A DNA stretch of 64,000 bases, from contig NIOE01000004.1 in the NCBI GenBank assembly GCA_002205125.1, forward strand, positions 186,001-250,000, in the 5' to 3' direction. The notes under the pieces were generated by a model, which did no database searches, was not told the DNA's origin, and saw only the letters and a list, made by a program, of their open reading frames with translations. The stretch's first letter is position 1. Each line of letters begins with the position of its first letter. The stretch is from Roseateles noduli. Lineage in GTDB: Bacteria; Pseudomonadota; Gammaproteobacteria; Burkholderiales; Burkholderiaceae_C. The position numbers and the translations under genes were made by a program. Shown piece by piece: positions 25,397 through 34,194 of this stretch.

Positions 25397-26269
25397 GTGA
25401 GGCCCGCCGGACCTGTCTCGCGCGTCGCGCAGCCGAGCCCGGGCTTCGGCCTGGGGCTGCGCAGCACGCACTATCGGGACTTTCTCGAGGCGTCCCAGCG
25501 GGTCGACTGGCTGGAGGTGATCTCGGAGAACTACCTCGTGCCCGGCGGAAAGCCTCTGGCCATGCTGGACGGCATCCGCGCCAAATACCCCATGGTGATG
25601 CACGGCGTGTCCATGAACCTCGGCGCGGTCGCTGGTCTGGACGCGGACTATCTGCGGCAGCTGGCGACGCTAGCCCGTCGCATCGAGCCGCTCTGGATCT
25701 CCGATCACCTGTGCTGGACGGGCGTCCACGGCCGCAACCTGCACGACCTGCTGCCCTTGCCCTACACGGACGAAGCCTTGCGGGTGGTGGTGCGCAACAT
25801 CGGTCAGGCGCAGGACGCGCTCGGTCGCCGACTGGTGGTCGAAAACGTCTCCAGCTATCTCGACTACGCGGACTCCAGCCTGACCGAGGCGCAGTTCGTC
25901 GCCGAGGTCGCGCGACGCGCCGACTGCCTGTTGCTGGTCGATGTGAACAACATCCATGTGAGCGCCGTGAATCACGGATTCGATGCGCTCGCCTACCTCG
26001 ATGCCTTGCCCGCGGAGCGCGTGCAGCAGATCCACGTCGCCGGTCACAGCGACCACGGCGACCATCTGATCGATACGCACGACCAGCCGGTCGCCGAGCC
26101 GGTCTGGCAGCTGTACGCCGAGGCCCTCCGACGATTCGGCCCGGTAGCGACGATGATCGAACGGGACGACCACATTCCGCCGCTGGCGGAACTGCTGGTG
26201 GAACTCGATCAGGCCCGCGTGATCACCGCGAGCACCTGGCCCGGCGACGTCGCAAGGAAGGCCGCATGA
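25397..26269 (+). CDS. bufB: MNIO/DUF692 iron-dependent oxidase (bufferin maturation)
   Basis: This 290-residue TIM-barrel protein has the DUF692 signatures: [10 protein letters not shown] near residue 14, LEVISENYL near 38, MHGVSMNLG near 72, SDHLCWTGV near 105, [12 protein letters not shown] near 150, [10 protein letters not shown] near 180 and HVAGHSDH near 215. His, Asp and Glu residues in these blocks bind the iron cofactor. The enzyme oxidises cysteines of the bufferin peptide. It starts at GTG 25397, 4 bp after the bufA stop. Its stop overlaps the next gene as ATGA. Confidence 0.88.
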   Translation: MRPAGPVSRVAQPSPGFGLGLRSTHYRDFLEASQRVDWLEVISENYLVPGGKPLAMLDGIRAKYPMVMHGVSMNLGAVAGLDADYLRQLATLARRIEPLWISDHLCWTGVHGRNLHDLLPLPYTDEALRVVVRNIGQAQDALGRRLVVENVSSYLDYADSSLTEAQFVAEVARRADCLLLVDVNNIHVSAVNHGFDALAYLDALPAERVQQIHVAGHSDHGDHLIDTHDQPVAEPVWQLYAEALRRFGPVATMIERDDHIPPLAELLVELDQARVITASTWPGDVARKAA

Positions 26270-27066
26270 ACGCCATCGAGTTGCCCCTTCTACCTCTTCA
26301 GCCCCTTCAGCTCCTGGACCTGCAGCAGTCGCTGCAGGCTCACCTGATCGGGCAACCCAGTCTGATCGATACGCGGCTGCGTCGTGGTCCCGGCATCGCC
26401 GCGGAGCGACGCCTGTCCATCTACCACCATGCCTATCGCGCGCGGCTGCACGAGACGCTGGCGGACAGCTACGGGCACACGCGGCGATACCTCGGCGACG
26501 ACTGGTTCGAGCGCGATGCGCTGGCGTTCGTCGAGCTCCACGGTTCGCAGCACTTCAGCCTGCGCTGGTACGGCGCGGACTTCGCCGAGTGGCTGTCGCA
26601 GCGATGGCCGGACGATGGCGAGATCGCCGAACTGGCCGCGCTGGACTGGGCGCTGCGGAGCGCCTTCGACGCCGCCGATGCGACGACGCTCACGATGGCC
26701 GATCTGGCGTCGTTGACGCCCGAGGACTGGGCCGATCTGCGACTCCAACTGCCGCCCAGCTATGCGCGCCTGAAGCAGTCCTTCAACACGTTGGCGCTGT
26801 GGCAGGCGCTCGATGGCGACGAGACGCCACCGGCCGCGCAGCCGTTGGCGAAGCCGCTGGACCTGCTGATCTGGCGGCGTGGCCATTCGCCGCATTTCAG
26901 AAGCCTGAGCCTGCTGGAGGCTCAGGCGCTGGACGCGCTGGCTTCGGGGCGCACGTTCGCAGAAACCTGTGCGGACTTGGCCGAGGCGCAGCCCGAGCTC
27001 AACGTCGCCGCGGAGCTGGGCACGCTGCTGCGTCGCTGGGTGGATGAGGAGCTGCTCGTTCGTTGA
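26266..27066 (+). CDS. bufC: DUF2063-type partner protein of the DUF692 enzyme
   Basis: This 266-residue protein has an N-terminal DUF2063-like domain ([28 protein letters not shown] at about 50-78 is cut here into pieces: [23 protein letters not shown]). Its C-terminal half is a small helical and winged-helix-like region ([19 protein letters not shown]). DUF2063 proteins bring the precursor peptide to DUF692 enzymes, as RiPP recognition partners. Its ATG overlaps the bufB stop (26266-26269), so translation is coupled. It is the last gene of the operon; the next gene runs in the opposite direction. Confidence 0.85.
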   Translation: MNAIELPLLPLQPLQLLDLQQSLQAHLIGQPSLIDTRLRRGPGIAAERRLSIYHHAYRARLHETLADSYGHTRRYLGDDWFERDALAFVELHGSQHFSLRWYGADFAEWLSQRWPDDGEIAELAALDWALRSAFDAADATTLTMADLASLTPEDWADLRLQLPPSYARLKQSFNTLALWQALDGDETPPAAQPLAKPLDLLIWRRGHSPHFRSLSLLEAQALDALASGRTFAETCADLAEAQPELNVAAELGTLLRRWVDEELLVR

Positions 27067-27105
27067 GACGGCGCGCTTCATTCACGGCAAGACGAGGCCT
27101 CGGCT

Positions 27106-28182
27106 TCAAGGCACCGTGAACGTGATCGGCACGTCGTAGTTCCAGGTCCGTCCGAACTCGGTGCCGCCGAAGCTCAGGTTCGCGGTATAGGTACCGCGGG
27201 CCATGCAGAAGTTGACGCCGCGGTAGCAGGGGTCGAAGCGGAGGCGGAAATGCTTCGCCTTCACGCCGTCGCGTGTGAAGTCCTCGATCTTCGAGATGCT
27301 GATCCAGGAGAACGGGTCTGCCAGGCCCGTGATCTTGGCGCTCAACTGCGAGATCCGCACGTGTTGCAGGGCGTCGACGTCCACGGTCACGAGGTCGCGG
27401 CTGCTGGACGCCGTGACGGACGGGGTGAGTACCGTGAATGCCTCGGTGTTGCCCGTCACGCTGTAGGAGAGCTTCACCGTCTTCGGCTTGTAGAAGGGGG
27501 CGGAGACCGTCATCGAGGCGATGTAGTCCCCGGGCCACGCGCCTATTCCCTGGACCTGCACACCGGTGGCGGTGCTTCTCAGCGAGAACGGGCGGTCCAC
27601 GGGGCGCTTCATGCCGCCGGGGGGCGGCGTGTGTTCCACGTTGAGCAGCGTCGCCTGATAGCTTTTTCCGCTCGGCAGCACCGTGACGTCCTTCCACGCC
27701 GACTCGCCGCCGATCGCCGAGGACAGGGCCAGCGAATCGGTGCTGATCGTCAGCCCTTCGATCCGGATGTTCTTGTTCACGCTCTGCGGAGATCCCCGGT
27801 ACTCCTGAGTGCAGGCCTGGTCCTTGCACACGCGGAGGGTCATCGGCTGGGTGTAGGTGCCCGCGGGCAGGTTGTCGTTGAAGATCAGCTTCAGGCTGGC
27901 CGTGCTGGTGTCGGTGGAGACGATGGGCAGCGCCATCTTGAAGAGCTGGTCGGGATCGTTGATGACCACGAAGACGGTGCTGTTGGCCACCCCCTTGTAA
28001 CTGGCAGTCAGCGTGAACTCAGGACGAGGTCCGTCGTCCATGAACGTCGTGCTGAGCGTCCCGGGGGTGAGTTGGCTGAAGGAGATTTCGTTGGCGGTGG
28101 CGGCGTCGTTGCCGTCGCCGCCGCCGCCACAAGCGGCGAGCGACAGGGCAAGGATCAGGGGGCTGAATCGAGCGAGCGTCAT
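27106..28182 (-). CDS. Lipoprotein with Ig-like beta-sandwich repeats, function unknown
   Basis: This 358-residue protein has a lipobox (LSLAAC|GGGG at about residues 13-22), so it should be an outer-membrane or periplasmic lipoprotein. The rest is beta-rich with repeated features: GTYTQPMTLRVC, GDYIASMTVSAPFYKPKTVKLSYSVTG and GTYTANLSFGGTEFGRTW. These resemble BACON/Ig-like domains of surface proteins. Two pairs of cysteines (near 118-123 and 330-336) may form disulphides. It is convergent with the bufferin operon and has no operon partner. I do not recognise a named family. Confidence 0.7.
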   Translation of the reverse strand: MTLARFSPLILALSLAACGGGGDGNDAATANEISFSQLTPGTLSTTFMDDGPRPEFTLTASYKGVANSTVFVVINDPDQLFKMALPIVSTDTSTASLKLIFNDNLPAGTYTQPMTLRVCKDQACTQEYRGSPQSVNKNIRIEGLTISTDSLALSSAIGGESAWKDVTVLPSGKSYQATLLNVEHTPPPGGMKRPVDRPFSLRSTATGVQVQGIGAWPGDYIASMTVSAPFYKPKTVKLSYSVTGNTEAFTVLTPSVTASSSRDLVTVDVDALQHVRISQLSAKITGLADPFSWISISKIEDFTRDGVKAKHFRLRFDPCYRGVNFCMARGTYTANLSFGGTEFGRTWNYDVPITFTVP

Positions 28183-28477
28183 GAGGGAAAGAGCGTCGAG
28201 GCAGTCGTGAAGAGCGCGGAGTATCTACGAGCGCGATGACGCGGGCGATCGTGCCGGGCCGCGCGCGTGAAATATTTGAAGCAAGACCCGACCCCCGTCA
28301 CGTCGCGCGATGCGAGGTCTTTTGTCTTGGGACGGCCGGGGCCGGGGCGGCCTCAGGGTAAGCCCGCGATTCTTCCGTCGGAGGTAAAGGTCGTATCCCC
28401 AGGTTGATTGATCGGGTCGGGAGCCGCTTTGACACTCCGCCCGCATACCGCCACCCATGGCGGACCTGGAGACAAGC

Positions 28478-29497
28478 ATGACCCTGACTCGACGCCAGTT
28501 GATGGGTGCCGCCGCCGGCACCGCCGCAGCCGTCTGGCTGCCCAGCGCGCACGCGCAAGCGAGCGCGCTGAAGATCTCCCACCAGTTCCCCAGCGGCACG
28601 CTGACCGAAGGCGACTTCCGCGACCGGCTGTGCCGTCGCTTCGCCGCGGAGGTGGAGAAGCGCTCGGGCGGAGCGCTCAAGGCGGCGGTGTATCCGGGCT
28701 CGTCGCTGATGAAGACCAACGCGCAGTTCTCGGCCATGCGCAAGGGCGCGCTGGACATGAGCCTGGTGCCGCTGTCGTATGCGGGCGGCGAGGTGGCCGA
28801 GACCAATGCGGGTCTGATGCCGGCGCTGGTGCCCAGCTACGAGCAGGGGGCGGCGTGGAAGACGGCGGAGGTCGGCAAGCTGCTGTCCAAGGTGCTGGAC
28901 GACAAGGGCGTGATGATCGTGAGCTGGGTCTGGCAGGCGGGCGGCGTGGCCAGCCGCGCGCGGCCGCTGGTGACGCCGGACGATGCCAAGGGCCTGAAGG
29001 TGCGCGGCGGCAGCCGCGAGATGGACATGATGCTGAAGCAGGCCGGCGCGTCGGTGATCACGCTGCCGTCCAACGAGATCTACGCAGCGATGCAGACCGG
29101 CGCGATGGACGCGGCGATGACCTCGTCGACCAGCTTCATCTCCTTCAAGCTGGAGGAGATCGCCAAGCACCTGACCTCGGGTCGCGAGCGCACCTACTGG
29201 TTCATGCTGGAGCCGCTGATGATCTCCAAGGAGGTCTTCAACAAGCTGCCGAAGGCGCAGCAGGACATCGTCATGGGCGTGGGCGCCGAGATGGAGGTCT
29301 TCGCGCGCGACGCGGCGAAGGCGGACGACAAGGCGGCTGCGGCGATCTATGCGAAGGCCGGCGCCAAGGTCTACGACATGGACGACGCGACGCTGAAGAA
29401 GTGGCAGGCCATCGCGCGCGACACCGCGTGGAAGGACTTCGGCGAGAAGAACGAGTCCTGCGCGGCCATCCTCAAGGCCGCCCAGAAGCTGTTGTGA
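28478..29497 (+). CDS. dctP: TRAP transporter substrate-binding protein (DctP family)
   Basis: This 339-residue periplasmic solute-binding protein has a twin-arginine-like signal (LTRRQLMGAAAGTAA) ending near AHAQA. The DctP pattern is clear: LKISHQFPSGT, VEKRSGGALKAAVYPGSSL, LKVRGGSREMDMMLKQAGASV and the dicarboxylate-family Arg in VRGGSR. It probably binds a carboxylate; the exact ligand is unknown. ATG 28478 has GGAGACAAGC upstream; an in-frame start at 28457 is possible but lacks this site. It starts a three-gene TRAP operon (dctPQM). Confidence 0.88.
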   Translation: MTLTRRQLMGAAAGTAAAVWLPSAHAQASALKISHQFPSGTLTEGDFRDRLCRRFAAEVEKRSGGALKAAVYPGSSLMKTNAQFSAMRKGALDMSLVPLSYAGGEVAETNAGLMPALVPSYEQGAAWKTAEVGKLLSKVLDDKGVMIVSWVWQAGGVASRARPLVTPDDAKGLKVRGGSREMDMMLKQAGASVITLPSNEIYAAMQTGAMDAAMTSSTSFISFKLEEIAKHLTSGRERTYWFMLEPLMISKEVFNKLPKAQQDIVMGVGAEMEVFARDAAKADDKAAAAIYAKAGAKVYDMDDATLKKWQAIARDTAWKDFGEKNESCAAILKAAQKLL

Positions 29498-29504
29498 GGC
29501 GCGG

Positions 29505-30080
29505 ATGAGCCACGGCTTTGAACTGAAGCCGGCGGTCGCCGGCATCGACCCCGACACGCCGGCGGTGCTGCTGCCGCTCGCGCGGCTGCTGCACCTCATC
29601 AACCAGGGCGTGGTGGTGCTGGGCATGCTGGCGCTGCTGGTGGCCTCGTGCGTGCTGACGTACAGCGTGGTCTCGCGCTACGTGATGAAGGCGTCCACGG
29701 ACTGGCAGGACGAGGCGGCGGTCTTCTGCCTGGTCGGCGCGACCTTCCTCTGCGGTGCGTTCGTCCAGTCCCTGCGCGGGCACGTGGGCATCGAGGCGAT
29801 GGCGGGGCTGCTGCCGCGGTCGGTCAACCGGCTGCGGCTGGCGCTGGTGGACCTGATGTGCACGGCGTTCTGCGCCTTCTTCGCGTGGAAGTCGTGGACG
29901 CTGTTCCACGAGGCCTGGGTCGAGGGTCAGACGACCTCGTCGTCCTGGGCGCCGCCGCTGTGGATCCCGTACGGGCTGATGGCGATGGGCATGACGCTGC
30001 TGAGCTTGCAACTGCTGGTTCAACTGACTGCCCGGATCAACGGGCTCTTCAAGAAAAACAACTCTGGAGTCGCAGCATGA
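29505..30080 (+). CDS. dctQ: TRAP transporter small permease (DctQ family)
   Basis: This 191-residue membrane protein has four predicted helices (about 30-52, 70-92, 108-130 and 150-172). DctQ signature residues include YVMKASTDWQDEAAVFCLVGATFL and GHVGIEAMAGLLP. It joins the large permease to the periplasmic binding protein. It starts 7 bp after dctP and overlaps the dctM start by 4 bp (ATGA at 30077-30080). Confidence 0.85.
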   Translation: MSHGFELKPAVAGIDPDTPAVLLPLARLLHLINQGVVVLGMLALLVASCVLTYSVVSRYVMKASTDWQDEAAVFCLVGATFLCGAFVQSLRGHVGIEAMAGLLPRSVNRLRLALVDLMCTAFCAFFAWKSWTLFHEAWVEGQTTSSSWAPPLWIPYGLMAMGMTLLSLQLLVQLTARINGLFKKNNSGVAA

Positions 30081-31429
30081 GCATGCTCGTCCTCGGCTCG
30101 CTGTTCGGCATCGTCACGCTGTTGTTCATGTTCTCGGGCGCGCCGATCGCGTTCGCGCTCGGCAGCGTGGCGGTGCTGTTCATGGCCCTCTTCATGCCGG
30201 CGTCCGCGCTGGACACGGTCACGCAGAACGTCTACGAGGAGATGGCCAGCATCACGCTGCTCTCCATTCCGCTCTTCATCCTGAAGGGGGCGGCCATCGG
30301 CAAGTCCCGGGCGGGGCAGGACCTGTACGCGGCGATGCACGTCTGGATGGGGCGCATCCCCGGCGGGCTCGGTATCGCCAACGTCTTCGCCTGCGCGCTG
30401 TTCGCGGCCATGGCCGGCTCCAGCCCGGCGACGTGCTCGGCCATCGGCAGCGCCGGCATTCCGGAGATGCGCAAGCGGGGTTACTCGCCGGGTTTCGCGG
30501 CCGGCATCATCGCGGCCGGCGGGACCTTGGGCATCCTGCTGCCGCCGTCGATCACGATGATCCTGTACGCGGTGGCGGCGGAGCAATCGCTGGGTCGGTT
30601 GTTCCTGGCGGGCATTGCGCCGGGCGTGCTGCTGGTGGTGCTGTTCGCGGTCTACGCGGCGCTGCGCTACCGCAAGGAGTACGCGCTGGCCGAGGCCGAG
30701 TACAAGCGCACGGGCGCGGCCTCAGCGCTGCTGTCGAAGGAGACCTTCACCACGCGTCAGAAGTTCGAGATGCTGCCGCGGGTGGTGCCCTTCGTGCTGC
30801 TGCTGATCGGCGTCATGGTCGCGCTGTACGGCGGCTTCGCGACGCCGTCGGAGACGGCGGGTCTCGGCGCGCTGCTGGCGCTGGGGTTGATCGCGGTGAT
30901 CTACGGGGTGTGGCGACCGCGGGACGTGGCGCCCATCCTCACGTCGACCTTGAAGGAGTCGACCATGCTGATGTTCATCATCGGCATGTCGCTGCTGTTC
31001 TCGTACGTGATGAGCTACCTGCACATCAGCCAGGCGGTGGCGGAGTGGATCGTCGGCATGCACCTGTCCAAGTGGGTGCTGCTGGCGGCAGTGCTGCTGA
31101 TGGTCATCCTGCTGGGGTTCTTCCTGCCGCCGGTGAGCATCATCCTGATGACGGCGCCGATCATCCTGCCGCCGCTGAAGGCCGCGGGGTTCGACCTGAT
31201 CTGGTTCGGGATCCTGATGACGATCGTGATGGAGACGGGGCTGATTCACCCGCCGGTGGGGTTGAACATCTTCGTGATCAAGAACATCGCGCCGGATATC
31301 GACCTGAGGGACATCATCTGGGGGGTGTTGCCGTTCGTCGTGCTGATGCTGCTGGCGGTCCTGCTCATCTGCATCTTCCCGAGCATCGCGACGGGGTTGC
31401 CGGATTTGGTGATGGGGGCCGCGAAGTGA
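30077..31429 (+). CDS. dctM: TRAP transporter large permease (DctM family)
   Basis: This 450-residue protein with about 12 hydrophobic helices has the DctM signatures IFILKGAAIG, MAGSSPATCSAIGSAGIPEM near 113-132, and GFFLPPVSIILMTAPIILP near 345-365. It is the sodium-coupled channel of the TRAP system. ATG 30077 (MSMLVLGSLFG) overlaps the dctQ stop. The gene ends at 31429, next to a GC drop that marks the start of the defence island. Confidence 0.88.
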   Translation: MSMLVLGSLFGIVTLLFMFSGAPIAFALGSVAVLFMALFMPASALDTVTQNVYEEMASITLLSIPLFILKGAAIGKSRAGQDLYAAMHVWMGRIPGGLGIANVFACALFAAMAGSSPATCSAIGSAGIPEMRKRGYSPGFAAGIIAAGGTLGILLPPSITMILYAVAAEQSLGRLFLAGIAPGVLLVVLFAVYAALRYRKEYALAEAEYKRTGAASALLSKETFTTRQKFEMLPRVVPFVLLLIGVMVALYGGFATPSETAGLGALLALGLIAVIYGVWRPRDVAPILTSTLKESTMLMFIIGMSLLFSYVMSYLHISQAVAEWIVGMHLSKWVLLAAVLLMVILLGFFLPPVSIILMTAPIILPPLKAAGFDLIWFGILMTIVMETGLIHPPVGLNIFVIKNIAPDIDLRDIIWGVLPFVVLMLLAVLLICIFPSIATGLPDLVMGAAK

Positions 31430-31516
31430 GGTTGTAGGAATGAGGCGTCCCGGGGGCCTACCCGGGCCTAAGATGAACTTTCGAGCACTACACTAGAGGA
31501 ACTGCTCAACGCCCCG

Positions 31517-32629
31517 ATGCGCCCGCTCGCTTACAACCCCTCTTTCGCGCTTAACGCCATCTGTCCGTACTTCACGATGTTCCCTTTGGAATATCCGTTG
31601 AAGGTCCTTCGGAAGCATCGAGCGGCGAAACCGGTGGTTGTGGATCCTTTCTGTGGCCGAGGTACGACGCTGTTCGCTGCTCGCGCACTCGGTTTGGAAT
31701 GCTGGGGTATCGACACGTCGCCGGTCGCAGTGGCAATTGCCAAGGCAAAGCTTTCGAACTCCACGGCCGAGGATGCTTTGTGCTTGGCTCAGTTGCTGAT
31801 TCTTGCGATCAAGCCTGAGCATGTTCCCCAAGGCAAGTTCTTCAAGGCGGCCTATCACAGCAAGACCTTGCGCGACATCTGCGCTCTGCGAGAGGGCCTT
31901 CTCGAATGCGAGGACTCCGACGAGGCGGTGATGCTGAGGGCCGCCGTCTTGGGCTGTCTGCACGGACCGTTGTTGGTGAGCGGCGCTTCGTCGTACTTCT
32001 CCAACCAGATGCCGCGCACCTTTGCGCCTAAGCCCGACTACGCGGTGGAGTTTTGGTCCAAGCGGAACCTGGTTGCGCCTGATGTTGACGTGCTCCGCGT
32101 CCTTGAACGCAAGCTCAAGCTCATCGCTGCGTCAAAGGTGCTGCCGAAGGCCACGCACACCAACGTTGTTCGCGGAGATTCGACAGTAGCGACCAGCCTT
32201 CCATCGGCCCGAAACCACTCGGTGGTAGTGACGTCACCTCCCTACTATGGGATGAGGACCTACGTGCAAGACCAGTGGCTGCGCAATTGGTTCCTTGGCG
32301 GCCCTGCAACCGTGGACTACAGCGCTGGCGTGCAGCTGGAGCACACAGGCCAAGATGTGTTCGCCCGGTCGTTGGGCAAGGTCTGGGCCAATATGGCGGA
32401 CACGGAAGCAGATGAACTCCACATGTACATCCGCTTCGGTGTGATTCCCTCGGCGAACGTGGACGCCAAGGCGCTCATGTACAAGTCATTCGAGGACTCG
32501 GGCGTGGCGTTCCAGGTCAAGTCAGCCCGTAATGCATCTTCTGCACACTCCGGTAAGCGACAAGCTCAGCAGATGCGTGCGGGGTCGGGTGCCTGCGATG
32601 AGTACGATTTCCACGTCGTCAGACATTGA
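31517..32629 (+). CDS. Site-specific DNA methyltransferase (amino-methyltransferase, SPPY type)
   Basis: This 370-residue protein has SAM-binding motif I (DPFCGRGTTLFAARALG, near residue 43) and the catalytic TSPPYYG (near 240), so it methylates N4 of cytosine or N6 of adenine. It ends with a SGKRQA.Q...DEYDF stretch typical of this clade. No restriction endonuclease gene is adjacent; instead, DUF262 and HEPN genes follow on the same strand. ATG 31517 follows GAGGAACTG at 31496-31504. Codon and base use are less GC-rich than the TRAP genes before it, a sign of transfer. Confidence 0.85.
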   Translation: MRPLAYNPSFALNAICPYFTMFPLEYPLKVLRKHRAAKPVVVDPFCGRGTTLFAARALGLECWGIDTSPVAVAIAKAKLSNSTAEDALCLAQLLILAIKPEHVPQGKFFKAAYHSKTLRDICALREGLLECEDSDEAVMLRAAVLGCLHGPLLVSGASSYFSNQMPRTFAPKPDYAVEFWSKRNLVAPDVDVLRVLERKLKLIAASKVLPKATHTNVVRGDSTVATSLPSARNHSVVVTSPPYYGMRTYVQDQWLRNWFLGGPATVDYSAGVQLEHTGQDVFARSLGKVWANMADTEADELHMYIRFGVIPSANVDAKALMYKSFEDSGVAFQVKSARNASSAHSGKRQAQQMRAGSGACDEYDFHVVRH

Positions 32630-32865
32630 TTGAGCCGCACGGAAATGTGCACGCCCACGGCATCATTGTTCCTATTCATCGAGGAGCTTCGGAAGTGATG
32701 GTTGCTGACAAAAGGGCATTGGCCATCGTGGTAGGTTGCGCGGCAACCAGCAGTCCTTGGGGCTTGCCTCGTTTCTTTAGCGAAGTTGCCCTCTACGTTC
32801 GCAGTGGAGGCGTACTGGGCCGAAGCATCGACGCCGGCGGCATCAAGCGTCGTCGGTCAAAATAA
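32626..32865 (+). CDS. Small ORF coupled to the methyltransferase stop, doubtful
   Basis: A 79-codon frame begins with TTG overlapping the methyltransferase stop (TTGA at 32626-32629) and ends just before the DUF262 start. It has no recognisable domain (RALAIVVGCAATSSPWG, C-terminal KRRRSK). It could be a translationally coupled small protein, or untranslated spacer. Listed because it fills most of a 246-bp gap inside a possible operon. Confidence 0.2.
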   Translation: MIEPHGNVHAHGIIVPIHRGASEVMVADKRALAIVVGCAATSSPWGLPRFFSEVALYVRSGGVLGRSIDAGGIKRRRSK

Positions 32866-32875
32866 GAGATCTAGT

Positions 32876-34180
32876 GTGACGAAGAAGCAGACCAAAGGGG
32901 CGGCCAGCCCGGCGGCGACTCCAATTGCAGATGCGCTGCTTGAGGGGGAGCGTGTTTCCTTCGAAGCCGATGGCGTCCCGCCTAGGGCTACTGACGAGGA
33001 ACTGAACAGTCGTTACGTGAAAGGCGATATTCGCATCGTCACGGAGCAGGCTCGCTACCCCCTCGCCGGCATCCTTCAGATGCTGCAAGAGACCAAGCCA
33101 GATGAGTCCGGCAAGTTCACGCCGCGCTACATGCTGGATCCTGAGTACCAGCGCCGCCACCGTTGGGACGACACACGTAAGTCGCGCCTTATCGAGTCCT
33201 TCTTGCTCAATGTGCCGGTTCCGCCCGTGTTTCTCTACGAGCGTGACCTAGCACGCTTCGAAGTCATGGATGGTCGTCAGCGCTTGACAGCGCTCAGCGA
33301 TTTTTACTCCGACAGGTTCGCCCTGACTGGCCTGGAGTACTGGCCGGACTTGGACGGACGTCGGTACTCAACGCTCCCGTCCAAGGTGCGCGACGGTATC
33401 GACCGGCGATACATCTCCTCCATCATCCTGCTGCAGGAAACCGCCAACACCGAGGAGCAAGCGGCGACGCTGAAGAAGTTGGTCTTTGAGCGGCTCAACT
33501 CCGGTGGAGTAAAGCTCAGTAGTCAGGAGACGCGCAACGCCATTTACAGTGGCCCACTAAATACGCTGTGTTTGCAACTTTCGGAGAACGCGGCGTTTCG
33601 CCGCTTGTGGGGCCTTCCACTTGATCCGTATGCCGCAGGTGGCAATGGCGACGAGGAAACAGATGACTCGGTAGATGAAGCTACGCTTGCAGGCTTGCGC
33701 ATGTTCCAGAAGATGGAAGATGTCGAGCTCGTGCTTCGGTTTTTTGCCTACCGTCAGATTCGTGAATTCAAAGCGGGCTTGAACAAGATTTCGGAGTTCT
33801 TGGACCTCTTTCTTGTGCGTGGCAATCGCTTCACAATCAAGGTGCTGGGCGAGTATCGCCTTATGTTTGAATCGACCATAGCATTCCTCTGGGAGTCGAT
33901 GGGTGCCGAGGCCTTCACTCTTCTCAATGCCGGCGCGCGCCGTGCAACGAAGATCGTCTACGACCCCTTGATGTACATCGCTAATAGCCCGGCGGTTGTG
34001 CCTCACCATGCGGCCCTTGTCGAGAACAAGGGACTGCTGCGCGAGGAGTTGACGAAGATGTACGTGGCGAGCGGGGATTTGTTCTCCGGCCGGCGCACCA
34101 ACTTCGCTGATACCCAGCAGCGCAATGCGCAGATAGGCGCGGCCTTCGCCGCGGCCATCGCCAAACTTCCAAAGAACTGA
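32876..34180 (+). CDS. DUF262 family protein (ParB/GmrSD-like)
   Basis: This protein of about 434 residues has the DUF262 core: PEYQRRHRWDDTRKSRLIESFLL near residue 87 (a D.eYQR..VW variant), VPVPPVFLYE, and EVMDGRQRLTALSDF near 129, with FERLNSGGVKLSSQETRNAI near 205. DUF262 relates to the ParB/Srx fold and, in GmrS/BrxU, to an NTP-hydrolysing sensor of modified DNA. The HNH (DUF1524) half found in GmrSD is missing here, so it may rely on its neighbour for cleavage. The start is uncertain; GTG 32876 gives VTKKQTKG. Fourteen bases separate it from the HEPN gene, so the two should be co-transcribed. Confidence 0.78.
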   Translation: MTKKQTKGAASPAATPIADALLEGERVSFEADGVPPRATDEELNSRYVKGDIRIVTEQARYPLAGILQMLQETKPDESGKFTPRYMLDPEYQRRHRWDDTRKSRLIESFLLNVPVPPVFLYERDLARFEVMDGRQRLTALSDFYSDRFALTGLEYWPDLDGRRYSTLPSKVRDGIDRRYISSIILLQETANTEEQAATLKKLVFERLNSGGVKLSSQETRNAIYSGPLNTLCLQLSENAAFRRLWGLPLDPYAAGGNGDEETDDSVDEATLAGLRMFQKMEDVELVLRFFAYRQIREFKAGLNKISEFLDLFLVRGNRFTIKVLGEYRLMFESTIAFLWESMGAEAFTLLNAGARRATKIVYDPLMYIANSPAVVPHHAALVENKGLLREELTKMYVASGDLFSGRRTNFADTQQRNAQIGAAFAAAIAKLPKN

Positions 34181-34194
34181 TCCCGGGGGGACGC

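Noticed and set aside
32876-34180. Idea that the DUF262 protein is a complete GmrSD type IV enzyme
   Set aside because: The DUF1524/HNH nuclease half is absent and the protein is only about 434 residues.
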